NCBI RefSeq assembly: GCF_000208865.1
Contig: NC_018388.1
Location: forward strand, 1,860,001-1,924,000
DNA length: 64,000 nt
Direction: 5' to 3'
Source of the DNA: Neospora caninum Liverpool
Taxonomy: Eukaryota > Apicomplexa > Conoidasida > Eucoccidiorida > Sarcocystidae
The position numbers were made by a program, and so were the translations under genes. Position 1 is the stretch's first letter, and each line of letters starts with the position of its first letter. The notes beneath the pieces were generated by a model. That model was not told where the DNA came from. It made no database searches and saw only the letters and a program-made list of their open reading frames with translations. Positions 1 through 11,441 of this stretch are shown in pieces.

Positions 1-185
1 GAGACCTCAGTTTGAAAGAAGCTCGGAACAGGTTCGTTTTTACACGGTTCGTCCTAGAGAGGAGCCACCTAGATGGTCCCCAGATTTCTGCACATGGAGC
101 TCGTTCCGCCGTCGTCTGCAGTTGCTTGAGAAGAGAGAAAAAACAAGGACATGCTTACGTCAGCTAGATTGCACGACTTTTTTAC

Positions 186-1142
186 CCATGTCCACGTGCA
201 TCCCAGAGCAACTGTCAGAGCTGCTGCAGGGATAAGGAAGAGTTGAACGAGCTCGGAGACGGTAAAGAGTTCTGTTGGATGCGGACAAGAAGACGATCCT
301 GCAGTGGGCTGCCCTTGGAATTCTTCCTCGTCGTCAAACGCGTCACCCCACCCCTTTTTGTTCCTTCGCCTTTCATGCCACAACACAGTGTACGGATCTG
401 CTGAGGACTCTACCAGGTGCGGATGACTACCGCCGTCAGGCAACTGAACGCCCTGCTTGCCTTCGTCGTTCTTTCCACTTGCACAAACTCCTCCACCAGC
501 AGCCAGTTCTCCTTCACAGGGAAGATGGACCGTACGGCAGGTAGGCTTTGTTACACCCGCTTCTGGTGTCTGGCCTCTCTGCTCTTTCGAAGACGGCTGA
601 GAACACGGACGTCTCAGGCGGTGATGCTGCTCCATCAGGGACACAGCAGACTCTAAGGGTACAGAAGAGGACGGCGAGGATGGACGAGGCAAAAGAGAGG
701 AAACAGGTGCACGAACTTTGGCTACATCACCCCTGCACGCACGGGGTGGTAGCCCCGGGTGCTCTGTAATACCAAGAGTTAAAGGAGAGGAAAGCCTCGC
801 CTGGGTTCTCGAGATCGTATAAGACGCGTCCCTGGGAGGCCCTGGACTTCGGGCTTGGTTTTTGATGGCGCTCATTCGCGCACGAAAAGTGACAGATGCG
901 ACAACTCCGCCAAACACACCACTGGAGAGGAAGAGCACCGGTAGTGTCCATACACCGAAACTGTCTTTGAGACAAGTCAAGGAAGTTCGAAAGTGGCCTT
1001 CAACAGTCAACAAACCCTTGACAAAGATAGAGGGAGCAGCACACTCTGCATCTTTCTCAACAGAGCGGAAAGCTTTCGGCTCACAAAACTCATCCAGAGA
1101 TCCCCACTCTCCGGACGATCCCCCCGTCTCACCGCGCGCCAT
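186..1142 (-). CDS. Hypothetical two-helix membrane protein, 5' exon, partial
   Basis: A long open frame on the minus strand. I take the ATG at 1142 as the start (MARGETGGSS); it is the first in-frame ATG after a T-rich leader. A hydrophobic segment lies at about residues 64-86 (TLPVLFLSSGVFGGVVASV) and a second at about 299-318 (LVQLFLIPAAALTVALG). The stretch between them is Ser/Pro/Arg-rich and ends in an acidic patch (DAFDDEEEF). The frame reaches a plausible splice donor, TGG|GTAAAA, at 185-186 in phase 0, so the remaining exons probably lie beyond position 1. No family is recognised. The gene is transcribed divergently from the seven-TM gene. An internal intron removing the low-complexity middle would give a much smaller protein, and I cannot exclude that. 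Start and exon limits are inferred. Confidence 0.45.
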
Positions 1143-4100
1143 CCCGAGGACAGCACATGACACTCGCGACGTCGAAAAAAACGAAAGGAACTCCTCAATT
1201 TGAACGTGAAGTAGGCGGAACAATGGCCGCAGACAGGCGCTTCATTAGCGACGACGCCACGTCACCGAGATACGAAGTCGGACAGGAGAGAAAGTTGACA
1301 ACCAGAACACGCGCGACAGGTGTTCTGCGCAAAAAACACCACGACCAATGGTTTAACCGAAGTTTGCTGGGAAGCCGCAGTACCACGTTTGAGACAGCCA
1401 GGACGAAGAACCTGCTGGGCGACTCTCCTCAGAAAGCCGTAACTTTTTGCCCGCGTGTCCAGTTGCTGACCAGTGCGATTTCGAAAGGAGGCGACTTTAC
1501 AGAGCTTGTGTCGTCCTTCGTCTCGTCGCTAGAATGTCCGACCCGTCCCCTGTGTCTCGATGCTTGTCCCTAGTTGCTCTGGAGCTGTCTTGAGACATGA
1601 GGCGCACGCTTCCTCTTCTTTCCGCTGCAAGAGGGCGCGAAGTGCACACACATCGACGTTCTCTAGCCGGCAGTTCTTCCCTCAAATTGGAAAAACTCCC
1701 ACCTCTGCGAGGCTACCCAGACAAACACAGAACAGGGAACCGCCGAGAAAGATGAGACGGGACATGTCGTCTAGAGGATGAGAGAGAAATACGCACAAAC
1801 GGATTTCTTCCGGACGGTAGAATTTCTGAGGGTATGCAGCAAGGTACCGGCGGTTCTCGAGGATAGTGGCGAAACCGAGCTGGCCCGAGATTGAATATAC
1901 AACGTGAGACGCTACAGGAACACGGACTTCCCCGCGGCATACCTACACGCATAAATGGCGTTATATCCAGCTGCGAACACGACAGCCGCAAAAAGGTTTT
2001 CCGCGAAATGAGGGCGGAAGCTGACCACAACGGCGGGTATATGCGCAAAACTGTTACACTGCAGCAACCCCGTGTGGAAGTCGACTCTGTCCAGCAGCGC
2101 GTAGTGCTGTGCTCGCAAGCAAGAAAAAAAAATGTTCTCCGCTGCTGCAAAAACCAACACGTTCCGTCCGGGGAACATGGAAGAAACATAGAAGATTAAA
2201 AAAAACTCGGAAAGCCGACAGAAAAACCCAGGGGCATGTTGAGTGACCAGCGGTGACAATGTGAGCATGCACATCCGCATGCGCTGTCGTTTTTTTGGAG
2301 GCCCCATGAATTCCGGCAAACGCTTCGCTCCCGTCGGTGCAGAGGCGCGCGCAGTTAGTCCGTAAATCTGCTCACAAGTGTGTAAGTCTTTCTTTTGGAA
2401 GCGAAAACAGCCACAGGTGTGACTACAATAAGAGGAAAGCAAGTGGACTGCGTAATGAATGCACAGAGGAGGGCACTCAGGTTTGCAAATAGGGTTAGCT
2501 TGCGCCTCCCTTTTTTTTCCGGCAATGATGCCATGGAGTACTTGTCTACGCACCTGCCTCCCTCAACACACAATGCAACGAGAGGAAGGGAATGCGTCCG
2601 CGAGCGGACTGCTAGGGAGAGCAGGCACGGCCGCCATAGGAGTACGAGAGCGCGTGTCATCTCTCTGTGGTCACAACGAAGTGCTGCACAAGAAAACACA
2701 GCAGCAAAGCGTTCTTACTTGCCAATTGGATATCGTCTCGGGGTCCGGAGGGAGCAGATCTGTCTGAATCATCTCAGTTGGAGCGATGATGATGAAGCTT
2801 ACCGAAAAAGCAGTACACACAGGGACAACTTCTTTCGAACCCCAGCAGGAAAAGAGTGGACTCCCAATGAAGCGTTTTGCGGTGGTCGAGGCTTCACGGC
2901 TTTCCAGAGAAGGGATCCGCTGTGCTGGTAGCCGTGAAACGCCTTACTCCTCAAATTCCTTCAACGCAAGCGAGGGGAGCTGCCGTACACCAAACGCGTT
3001 ACGAATGCTCCATGGATGCTTCCGGCTTGGGGGCAAGGCACAAAACCATCCGAAAGTTTCTGAAAGACTCCACATTCTCCATCTTGACCCTTCGAGCAAC
3101 GCTGTGTAAGCAAGCTTAGTTTACCTGTTGGTGCTCGCTCCTGCCTCCCTACACATAGGTCTCTACAGGAGTGTATTGCACGTATGTATCTCCGCTTCTG
3201 TTGTGTACACGCATATCAACACACACTGCGTCAGGCACAGAGACACGTGAGCAGTGTGAACCGCTTGTGAGGTGAGGTTCCGTACCCGACGCACGCGACT
3301 TTGCTCTGAAGACAAGCGAAACCCGATAGACTTCCTTGAACGCCAATTCCCTCGGAAAGCGTCTGAGCAGCGCAACCAACATCGGGAGCCGCCCCTCAAG
3401 CACAGTTGGGTCCCGTCTCTTTTTCGGGGGGTCGGCGGCCAAACAAATCCAACAGCCTATCGACGACACATTTAAAGGATACGAGTTGATGATGGGAGCG
3501 ATATACCGAGAGCTCTGGCGGGTTCTGAATGAATGAATGTTAACTCTTGGCACACTTTGTTACTTTGCTGTCCATGGGAAATTAAATATGTATGCAGCTC
3601 TTGCTTGTTCCCTAGAAATGTATTTATATCAACCACGGACAAACTGAGGCCGGCGCTCCGTGTCTTCCTTTGCATCTTCATAAAAAGATACATGTAGAAA
3701 TAAATAAATATATATATATGCGTATACATTTGTAGGGAATTTTATGCACATTGGCATGTAAATATATTTGTGTTCCTATATATATATATATATATATGCA
3801 TGTGTGTCCGAGTCCGAACATAATAGATTGCCCTGTTTTAGTGTTTCGCGACCGCTGGCAAAGGTGCAGATATGCTTCGTTTCTCCGCCTTTTTGTCGAG
3901 ATGCATGATGTGGTTTCTTTATTTTCGCCGCATCTGTTGTCACGTTGATTCTTGTTTGTGTATCTGTTTCTTCGGTGTTAGCGCGTTGCTGCTCTTCCTG
4001 CTCCATCGGCCTGAGTTCGTTCTCTCTGTTGACTCGGTATTTCTGTCTCTCTCCTTTTCCATGTTTTCTTCCCCGGTCGGTCTTTTCCTTTTTCTTCCCC

Positions 4101-5539
4101 TCGATCGCGCTGACTCTCTATTTACAAAATTCCTCTGTTCTTCACAAAGTGAAGCGAGAAACTTCTACTCCGCGCCTCTCGACGCCACATGCTCGCTTTC
4201 TCTGGCACGGAAGGGAGTACCGAGCGCTTCCCTGTCTGCAAAAAACCACACGGCGTGGCAGTTTGCCTTTGTGTTACCATTTTGCTTCTTTCCTTTTTCT
4301 CCCGGGGATGTCGCTTGTGCACAAGACATCATTTTGCTTGCATCCAAAAAGAGTAAGAGCTAGTGAAAAGAGAGAAACCGTTTCGATTCTTGGTTTTATC
4401 GCAACCATCGAGCGCACAGCACTCGTAAAGAGTCGCGTGCCGGCAGACAAGGTTTTGCAAGTCTGATCCGAGACGGCGTTTAGAGTGTCTTCCCGATCCA
4501 CCTTTGGGCTTTTTCTCAGAAGACACAGCGCGTCTCTGTATCACCTTTTCGATTCGCATCTAAGAACCCATCGTCTCTTTTCTTTGGCGTGTTTTCCCCG
4601 GTCTGTACTCCCTTTCGACAACCCTCTGGCGTCTAGCTCCTGGCTACCGTTTTTCGGGAGAGCGGGCTCGCCTCTCGTGTCCATCGAATGTTTTTTCGCA
4701 TCCCGAAGTTTTCCCGTCTCGACTGGTTCTTCCGCGAGGCTTCTGACCCTTTTCGCTTTTCGTCTTTTATCTCGCAGCGCAGCGTGACTACGAGACTCCA
4801 TCGCGCGAATTTCGATGTGACCTCGTCCAGCTGCGATTTTTTTTGCTCCTCTCACTTTGTTCCGGGGACGTGCTCTTCTCGTGCTCTTTTCCCGCGTGTC
4901 CACACGACCGTTCTCTCTTAACCGCTTGCCCCCGTACCTAACTGGAACCCGGATCTTTTCCGTCCGACCGTCGATCCCTCTGCTATGACTGCGTCGTTTC
5001 CAAAGGCGCTGTGGCGGGCTGGAGCACGAAGAGGGTGCAGAGAAGCGAAGAGGAAAAGCCGACTAAACAGTCACGAACCGATGGCGAGTGACGAGAAGCG
5101 CAGGCAGATGGGGGCCAGCACTGAAGAAACGCGCCACGCCAGAGCAGCCTGAAACACAAATACGCGTCGGGAGTTGTGCGGTACCTCCTGCCTGTCTTCT
5201 CGCCTTTTTCCCTCCTGTCAAGTTCGAAACTGTCCTTTGAGTTTCCACAGAAACGCCGAGTTTCTCAACCCCCCTTCTGACACGCGGAGCGCGGGACGCC
5301 GAAAGGGATACTCGCCGTCCATCTGGTCTTGGCTTCCTCCCAGTTTTTCACTCTGCCGCGAACAAAGAGAAGCTGTGTTTTGGGCGGGTGTCGACGCGCC
5401 TGTTCACGGTTCTCTCTGTTTCGTCTTTGACGTGTCCTTCGAAGATGCTGGTTCGCTGACAACATTGCGTATATCGTCAGGAGACGAAAAAAAGGCGCTC
5501 AACGAACAGGAAGGGGTGACCAGAACGGAACGCGGCAAG
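1143..5539. other. Divergent intergenic region with leader of the seven-TM gene
   Basis: About 4.4 kb between two divergent genes. Scattered open frames of up to about 210 codons occur on the minus strand (for example 1912-2553, with hydrophobic stretches), but none has a convincing start, codon pattern or family signal. The stretch 3660-3800 is AT-rich with TA repeats. From about 3840 to 4930 the plus strand is strongly T/C-rich with many CTTTTT and TTCTC runs, the usual look of promoter and 5' UTR sequence before a coccidian gene. Leader introns could exist but cannot be placed. Confidence 0.5.
3777..3797. repeat. (TA)n microsatellite
   Basis: About ten uninterrupted TA units in an AT-rich patch that also has a shorter TA run near 3708-3719. 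Intergenic. Confidence 0.9.
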
Positions 5540-8408
5540 ATGAACCATAGCGAAAAGAGAAGAGCGGGAGGAGCTCTCGGTCTCGCGCAGCGGCTGCCAT
5601 GGCGTGAAGGCAGGGAGGCTCTTGCTGTGCCTGTGTCCGAGAGACGCGCCGCGGCTGCCTCTGAGCACGCGGTCCCGCCATGGCAAACGGCATCGAACCC
5701 GTTGCTTGAGGAAGCGAGACGAGACGGCCCCGCTCGCTCCTCTCCTGACGCGTTTCGCGCGTCCCCGGTCGGCTCATCCTCGCCAGGGCGTTGCGCCTCG
5801 TCCTTGCGAGACACGAGAGCGCCTCGCGCTTTTCCCGCCCGCCTCGAGCGACTCTCTCCGCCTTTCTTGTTTCTTCTCCTTTGCCTCGTCCAGTGTCTCT
5901 CCTTCGCGGCCGTCGATGCACGCCTCGTGGTCATCTATCCGGACACGCTGGCCACTTACCCGCCCATCCTCGAGACGTACTTTGCGCCGTGGTCGGCAAA
6001 CTTCACTTCGGTCTCGGGGCGATTGCGATACTTTGCCAAGACGTGCGATTTGGAGCACTACTTTTACCGTGACGTCTCCGAACTCGAGGCCGATCCAGCG
6101 TCGGTCTTCAAGGGACTCCACGCTCTCCACTTCTTCCAGCCCGACCGGGTCTCGACGTCCCTGTCGCGCCTCGCCCCCAGTGGCAGCTTGCGCGGCGACT
6201 CCCGCGGCGAGGACGCGGACCTCATGCGTGGAGCGTTTCGTCGCCTGCAGGAAACGTTCCTGCCTCAGACTCTGTCACTCCCGTGGGGGTGGATCAGCCC
6301 TCAAGAGACCGATCTGCCGCCTGCGCCAGGCCGGTCCGCAGCGGTGCGCGATCGCCAGGCACCGTGGGCAAGAAACACAACGGGGGAGGGCGTCTCCGCG
6401 GCGGATGGTGTGTCTGTGTCAGACAGCAGGCCCCGAGAAGAAGTCTCACCTTCCCAGGAACGGGAAGACTCTGTCGCCCGCGTCTCTCGTCCTCAATCTG
6501 ATCGTAGACCTCCGGCTGAAAGACCCGGTGACACGGGGAAACGAGACGCACGTCCCTCAGCATTTTCCGGAGCAGACAGTCACACGTCCCACTCTCTCTC
6601 TCCTCCGTTTTCCTCTTCATCGGCCTGTCCAGGATGTGCGGAGAGAGAGCCGTCCGGGAAGGCTGCCGCGTTGATCTCTCAGTGGGCGCGTCCGGCGTTG
6701 TCTTTTCTTGGCGACGTGTCCACGTCCACGCCGCTGTCCTCTCACCTTCCTGCAGCTCACCACGTCCTCGCTCGACGCGGGGTCTTTTCCTGGGGGCCGC
6801 TGGACGACGCCGGTGTCGCGGAATCTCCCGCGCGCGCGGCGTCTCTTCCCTCCCATCCTGCGCTTCTTCTCGCGATGGATTCGAGCACGCCTTCGTTCCT
6901 GCTGCCTCAGAGCAGCCACCGGCCGCCTTCCGCGGCGCGAGCGACTGCGGAGAGGAAGATGTCTCAAAGACAGGCTGAAAGAGAAGAGAAGAGGCAGGGG
7001 GAAGGAGGAGAGCGTTCGCGCGTTTCTCCGCTCTGGGCGTCTCTCTTTGATGCGCTAGGCGGGTCTCCGTCGTCCTCCGATTCGCAGGTCAGTTCCGCTC
7101 CGGGAGGAGCGCCTGCGCTCGAGGTAGCGGCTTCCACGAGTGCGGCGCTTTCGCGAGGGCTCGCCTGGCTCTTTGGCCCTTCCTCGGCAGAGAGCGCTGC
7201 GGACGCGTCTGTCTCGAATCTGGAGACGCCCGCTGGGCGTTCGCTCTTTTCGTCTTCCGCCGCGCGCCCGCCCGTGCTGACGCAGGCGTCGCTCGACGTC
7301 CCCGAGGGCGGCGCTTCGCCGACCGCGTCAGAGTTTCCAGATTTCCCAGGGGCGACTGGAGAGGTAAACGCCGATCCGGCGTCGCCCGCGCCCTCGCCCG
7401 AAGGCGACACCGCGGTGCGCGTCGAGTTCGGCCAGGTGCTCTGGTTTTTCGATCAGTGCAACAACCCGGAGGACGTGGAGCGGCTCGTGCATGCAGCCAA
7501 CATGAACGGGGTGGCGGCGCTGATCTTCACAAACACGACGTTTTCCAACTCCACGGAGAAGCAGTCTTCGCTGGCTTCTCGAGACTGGTGGAAGAAGCTG
7601 GTGACCTCGGCGCCCGGCGCCCCACAACCGCTCATGCCAGTCCTGTCTGTCTCCGACACGCGGCTGAGCCGAGAAATCAAAGAGCGCCTGCGAACAGGAG
7701 ACACCGTCGAAGTCGACATCGACATGCTACCCGCCGACTACGTGAACTGCGCTGTCCTGCAACCCGTCAAGTGGGCGTCTCTTCTCTTCATTCCGCTCTG
7801 GGGCGCCGTCACACTCGTCTGGTACACGCTGTGCAACTACGTCCAAGCGTACGACGTGAGTCCTCTACACCGCCTGCTGCTGTTGCCGCCGCTCCTCAAA
7901 ACCATGTTCATGGTGACGGCTTTCGGGTTCTACGCGCAGTGCCCCAACTACTTGGGCTCCTCCACCCAGTACATCATGATGGCGTACATGGGCCTCAACA
8001 CAATCTTCAACACCATCTTCTACGGCGTTCTCCTCCTCCTCGCAAAGGGATTCATGGTCACGCGAGAAGCCTTCGGACGCAAAGAAAGCCTCTCTCTTGC
8101 CGTGCTGGTAAGTCCAGAGGTGAAAACGCCCATAACGAGGGGTGCGCGGGAGGCCGGGGAGGGGGGGGGGGGGGGAGAGGCGCGTGCAGGAAGGAGAGTC
8201 GCGGCAACGGCGCTAGCCGTCCCCAGCAGAGAGATACACCTGCCTTCAAACAAACGACTCTGCTGGCCCGTCCTCGCCACTCACAGTGCCCACACACACG
8301 TGTCGATTCAAATATGGGCGACACGTGCCAGGGACTCCGCAAGAGCACCCACATGTCAATATATGCACATCTTTTTGATTTTGTGCATGCACATGTATGT
8401 ATACACAC

Positions 8409-8449
<41 letters not shown>

Positions 8450-11441
8450 TGTGTAGGCCTGCACACTTGTGCATCTGCACGCCCATGTAGGACTATGCAC
8501 GGTCTCGCCCTTGGCCTGTTCAGTTTGACAGCGCGTCACTGAGGGTGTTTCCGTCCACGCCGTGTGTCGGCTGTATCTAGGTTTAGCCCCTCTATCCGTA
8601 TGTACGTACACACATATACCTATATATATATATATATATGTATAGGCGGATGCAGCTGCGTATGTGTAACCACGCATATGTAAGCCTTTAGATGCGCTTC
8701 CAAAGTTAAGCAGGTCCACGGGAGGGTGATAGACGCACGCAGTGCGCGGCGTGTGGGGTTTTTTCCGATGCCAAAGGGTACGTTGTTTCGAACTCGGACT
8801 GGCAGCAGTCGTCCGCGTGATCTCATTTTCTCCGCACTCCCGCGCGTGTCTGCTCTGCAGGTTAGCTTAGTTTACATCGTAACGTCGGTCAACCAGGTTG
8901 AAGAGGCGGAGACCCTTCCCGCTCTTCTTCTCCTCTACGTGGCGCTCATGATAACGGTCCTCATGTCTGCGGCGCGCAACGTTCGGCACCTCGAGGTTCG
9001 TCTCGGGTTCGCTTTCTCTTTCCTCGCCTGGTGTCTCTCTCTTCGCCAGCTCCTCTTTATTCCTCTCTGTACCTATATGCACATGCATCTGTCTGTATCG
9101 ATATACATGCATCTACATAAATACGAGATCTACAAAAAACATCTGGATATGTGTGTATATATACATCTATTGACATGTGTAGTGGGTTTTAATGACCCGC
9201 CTGAGCTGCGCTGTCCAGGGTTTTTTTTTCGGGATCCCCTCTGCGTTTTTTATTTCCTCTTTTGCTTACCCGTTTTCTGTCCCACTCACTCAGTTCGTGT
9301 CTTTTTTTCGTCTCTCGCTCGTTTGGCCGTCCGTTTGTGTTTCCGGTTCGATCTACGTCGCCCACGCCTCCGGTTTTGTCTTTTTTAGGCCGGTAATGCA
9401 TGCGGTGTTCTGATTTTTTGTTCGCCCTGCAGCTCCGGTTGGCCTACGTCCGGCTAGTTCAAGTGCAAGACTGGGAAGAAGCACTGAATGTGAAGCTGAA
9501 GATGTTTCGGAGTCTCTACCGTTTCTCGACCGCCTTCTTTCTCCTCCAAATCATCCAGAAACTTTCTCTGTTTGAAGTTTTCGATCGCCAAGACCTCTCG
9601 GAAATCGCAGGCAGCGCACTGGAGTGGATCTTCTTCATCGGCGTGGCTGCCGTCTTCAGACCTCGAGAGGAAATTCGCTACTTCTCCCTCATGCAGGTGA
9701 ACAAAAACAAAGTCAACATGCTTTCCGTACGATTCTTGTTGCTGCGAACGCATTGCTTCCAGAGCTGTCCGAAAACCCATCTGCAGCCCCACTTGCATGC
9801 ACCCGGAAAGATAAAGGGTTTGCCGGATGAACTGAGAGCGACCGCGGACACAACTATCCACATACATGTCATTCGTTATAGATAGTTAAAGGTGTCCTGC
9901 ATGCGTGGTCTTCTCAGTTGATGTGTACGTTTGTACGCTCACATGTCAATGTATGTACAGCTGTGTGTCTGCATGCGGAGACGCCGCTGTTGGGTGTTTT
10001 CGTTCAACGATTCAACGTTGTTGGTCCTGTGTTTTCATGGAAATTCCGTGTGGCCTTTTTGACTGATTTCCCCACCTTGAGTCTGCTTTGTTTCTTGTTT
10101 TTGTGGCTTCCTGGCGTGCATATTGCGGCGCCGTGGGGGCGTCCCTTCTCTTCTTCGTCTGTTCCCTTCCGTGTTTTCCTCCTGCACTGCGTATTGTCCG
10201 TTTTTTCCGGGAACAAACGTTCGGATCTTTCCTGTCTTCTCGTCGCCCCTCCCCCCCTGTTTCAGACGTGTCTCATCGGTGTACTCTCTTCCTTCCGCTT
10301 TCCGTTTTCAGCGTACTCCCGAGACGCACACAATCCTCCCCATGTATGCGGCGGGGCCGTACGTGGCCCGAGGCGCCGAAGGCGAGGATAGTCTGTTTGA
10401 AGGCGACTCGTCTGCGTCGCTGCTTCCCTCGGAGGCTAATCAGCCGCCACCAAGTGTATGGACGCGCTTGAAGGCGGCCTGTTGTAGCATCTTTGGCGGT
10501 CCCTCGCCTGGACTCGCCGGCGAGCGGGAGACTTTAAGGCGGAGTTCGGAGGACGGAGACGCTGACGGCGTGGCAGTTGACTCTCTTCCCTTTCGAGGTG
10601 GAGACGGAAGGCCACGCGGCGGCAGCCCCATTGTCATTCTGAATCCTGCGGCAGACGAAGAGGAACCGACTGGTTATTTATCGCTGCACAATCTCGCTGT
10701 CGGTACTCTGGTGCCCACGCCCAGGAAATACTCTCCAGACAGAAGTAAGCGGGGCCTTTTGGGGAAAAACGGGCGAGGCGACGGACAAATTTTCGCGTGT
10801 GACCCAGGACGAACAGGCCCTATAGAAAGATAGAGAGACGCACACAGTCCGCTGTCTGTCCGCGGGACTGTCTGTCAAGAAGAGAGCTGTGTATAGGCAT
10901 GCTCGTAGGTTGCCTTCTTGCGACATCGCTGTGTTTCGGGCTCTTGATCTATGTCTCTCCGCCATTGCGTGAGGGCTTCTCCGTCTGCATGTTGGCGGCT
11001 GCCGCACTATAGCCGCATGCTTGTGGTTCGAGCATTTCTCGCGGGCCGTTTGCAGCTTCAACCGATTGACATCTAAGGCGCAAGGCCAATCGATACAGTG
11101 CGTGTCCGGTGGATAGAACGGTCTACATTTGACTCGGTTGGAGAGAAAACCAGCACTACTACTTGGGTGTGCGTTCTCGCCGACTGTCTGACTGCTTCAC
11201 ATAAGATCATCGGCGTTGCGCAGAGTAGTAGGTGACGGATTCCTTCCTTTTGTCTTTCGCTCTTCTCGTTTCGGTTTCGCTTACAGAAACAAGTCTGCTC
11301 AGCACCGCTTTGGGGCAAAACCCATTCGGAAGGGCGACCCGCCCCATCCCCTCTCAACAGAGTAGGGAGTTGCGGCCGCCTTCCCCGACTCCGAACGACA
11401 ACTCGACGCCGCCGGAACCGAGCGCGGAGCCCCTTCCCTAA
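5540..11441 (+). CDS. Lung-seven-transmembrane / GOST-like membrane protein with PA-like lumenal region
   Basis: Five exons, with clean GT/AG sites and consistent phases: 5540-8107, 8861-8995, 9433-9696, 10312-10744 and 11287-11441, giving about 1184 aa. The frame opens upstream, but 5540 (GGCAAGATGAAC) is the first good ATG. A recessed hydrophobic signal lies at residues 109-126, then a conserved-looking segment (RLVVIYPDTLATYPPILETY), then about 450 residues of Ser/Pro/Arg low complexity. A stretch at about 629-668 (VLWFFDQCNN, GVAALIFTNTTF) resembles a protease-associated fold. Seven hydrophobic helices follow between about 735 and 990, with AKGFMVTREAF after helix 3 and SLVYIVTSVNQVEE at helix 4, the pattern of the LUSTR/GPR107/GOST family. 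The 195-residue tail is hydrophilic. Family members act as Golgi or endosomal trafficking proteins or orphan receptors; that role here is inferred. The family call is good, and the PA-like call is weaker. Confidence 0.82.
8161..8175. repeat. Poly-G run (15) in intron 1 of the seven-TM gene
   Basis: Fifteen consecutive G on the plus strand, 53 nt after the exon 1 donor. Likely length-polymorphic and prone to sequencing error. Confidence 0.9.
8415..8446. repeat. (AT)16 microsatellite
   Basis: Sixteen AT units in intron 1 of the seven-TM gene, flanked by ACACGTGTAC and GCATGTGT sequence. A second TA run sits at 8621-8639 in the same intron. Confidence 0.9.

Noticed and set aside
1912..2553. 213-codon minus-strand frame with hydrophobic stretches
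   Set aside because: The start and splice signals joining it to the gene at 186-1142 are unconvincing. It could be an upstream exon, but the sequence alone does not support it.
5174..5539. Extending the seven-TM protein upstream to the first in-frame codon at 5174
   Set aside because: That codon is TTG and there is no ATG until 5540. Non-ATG initiation is not expected.
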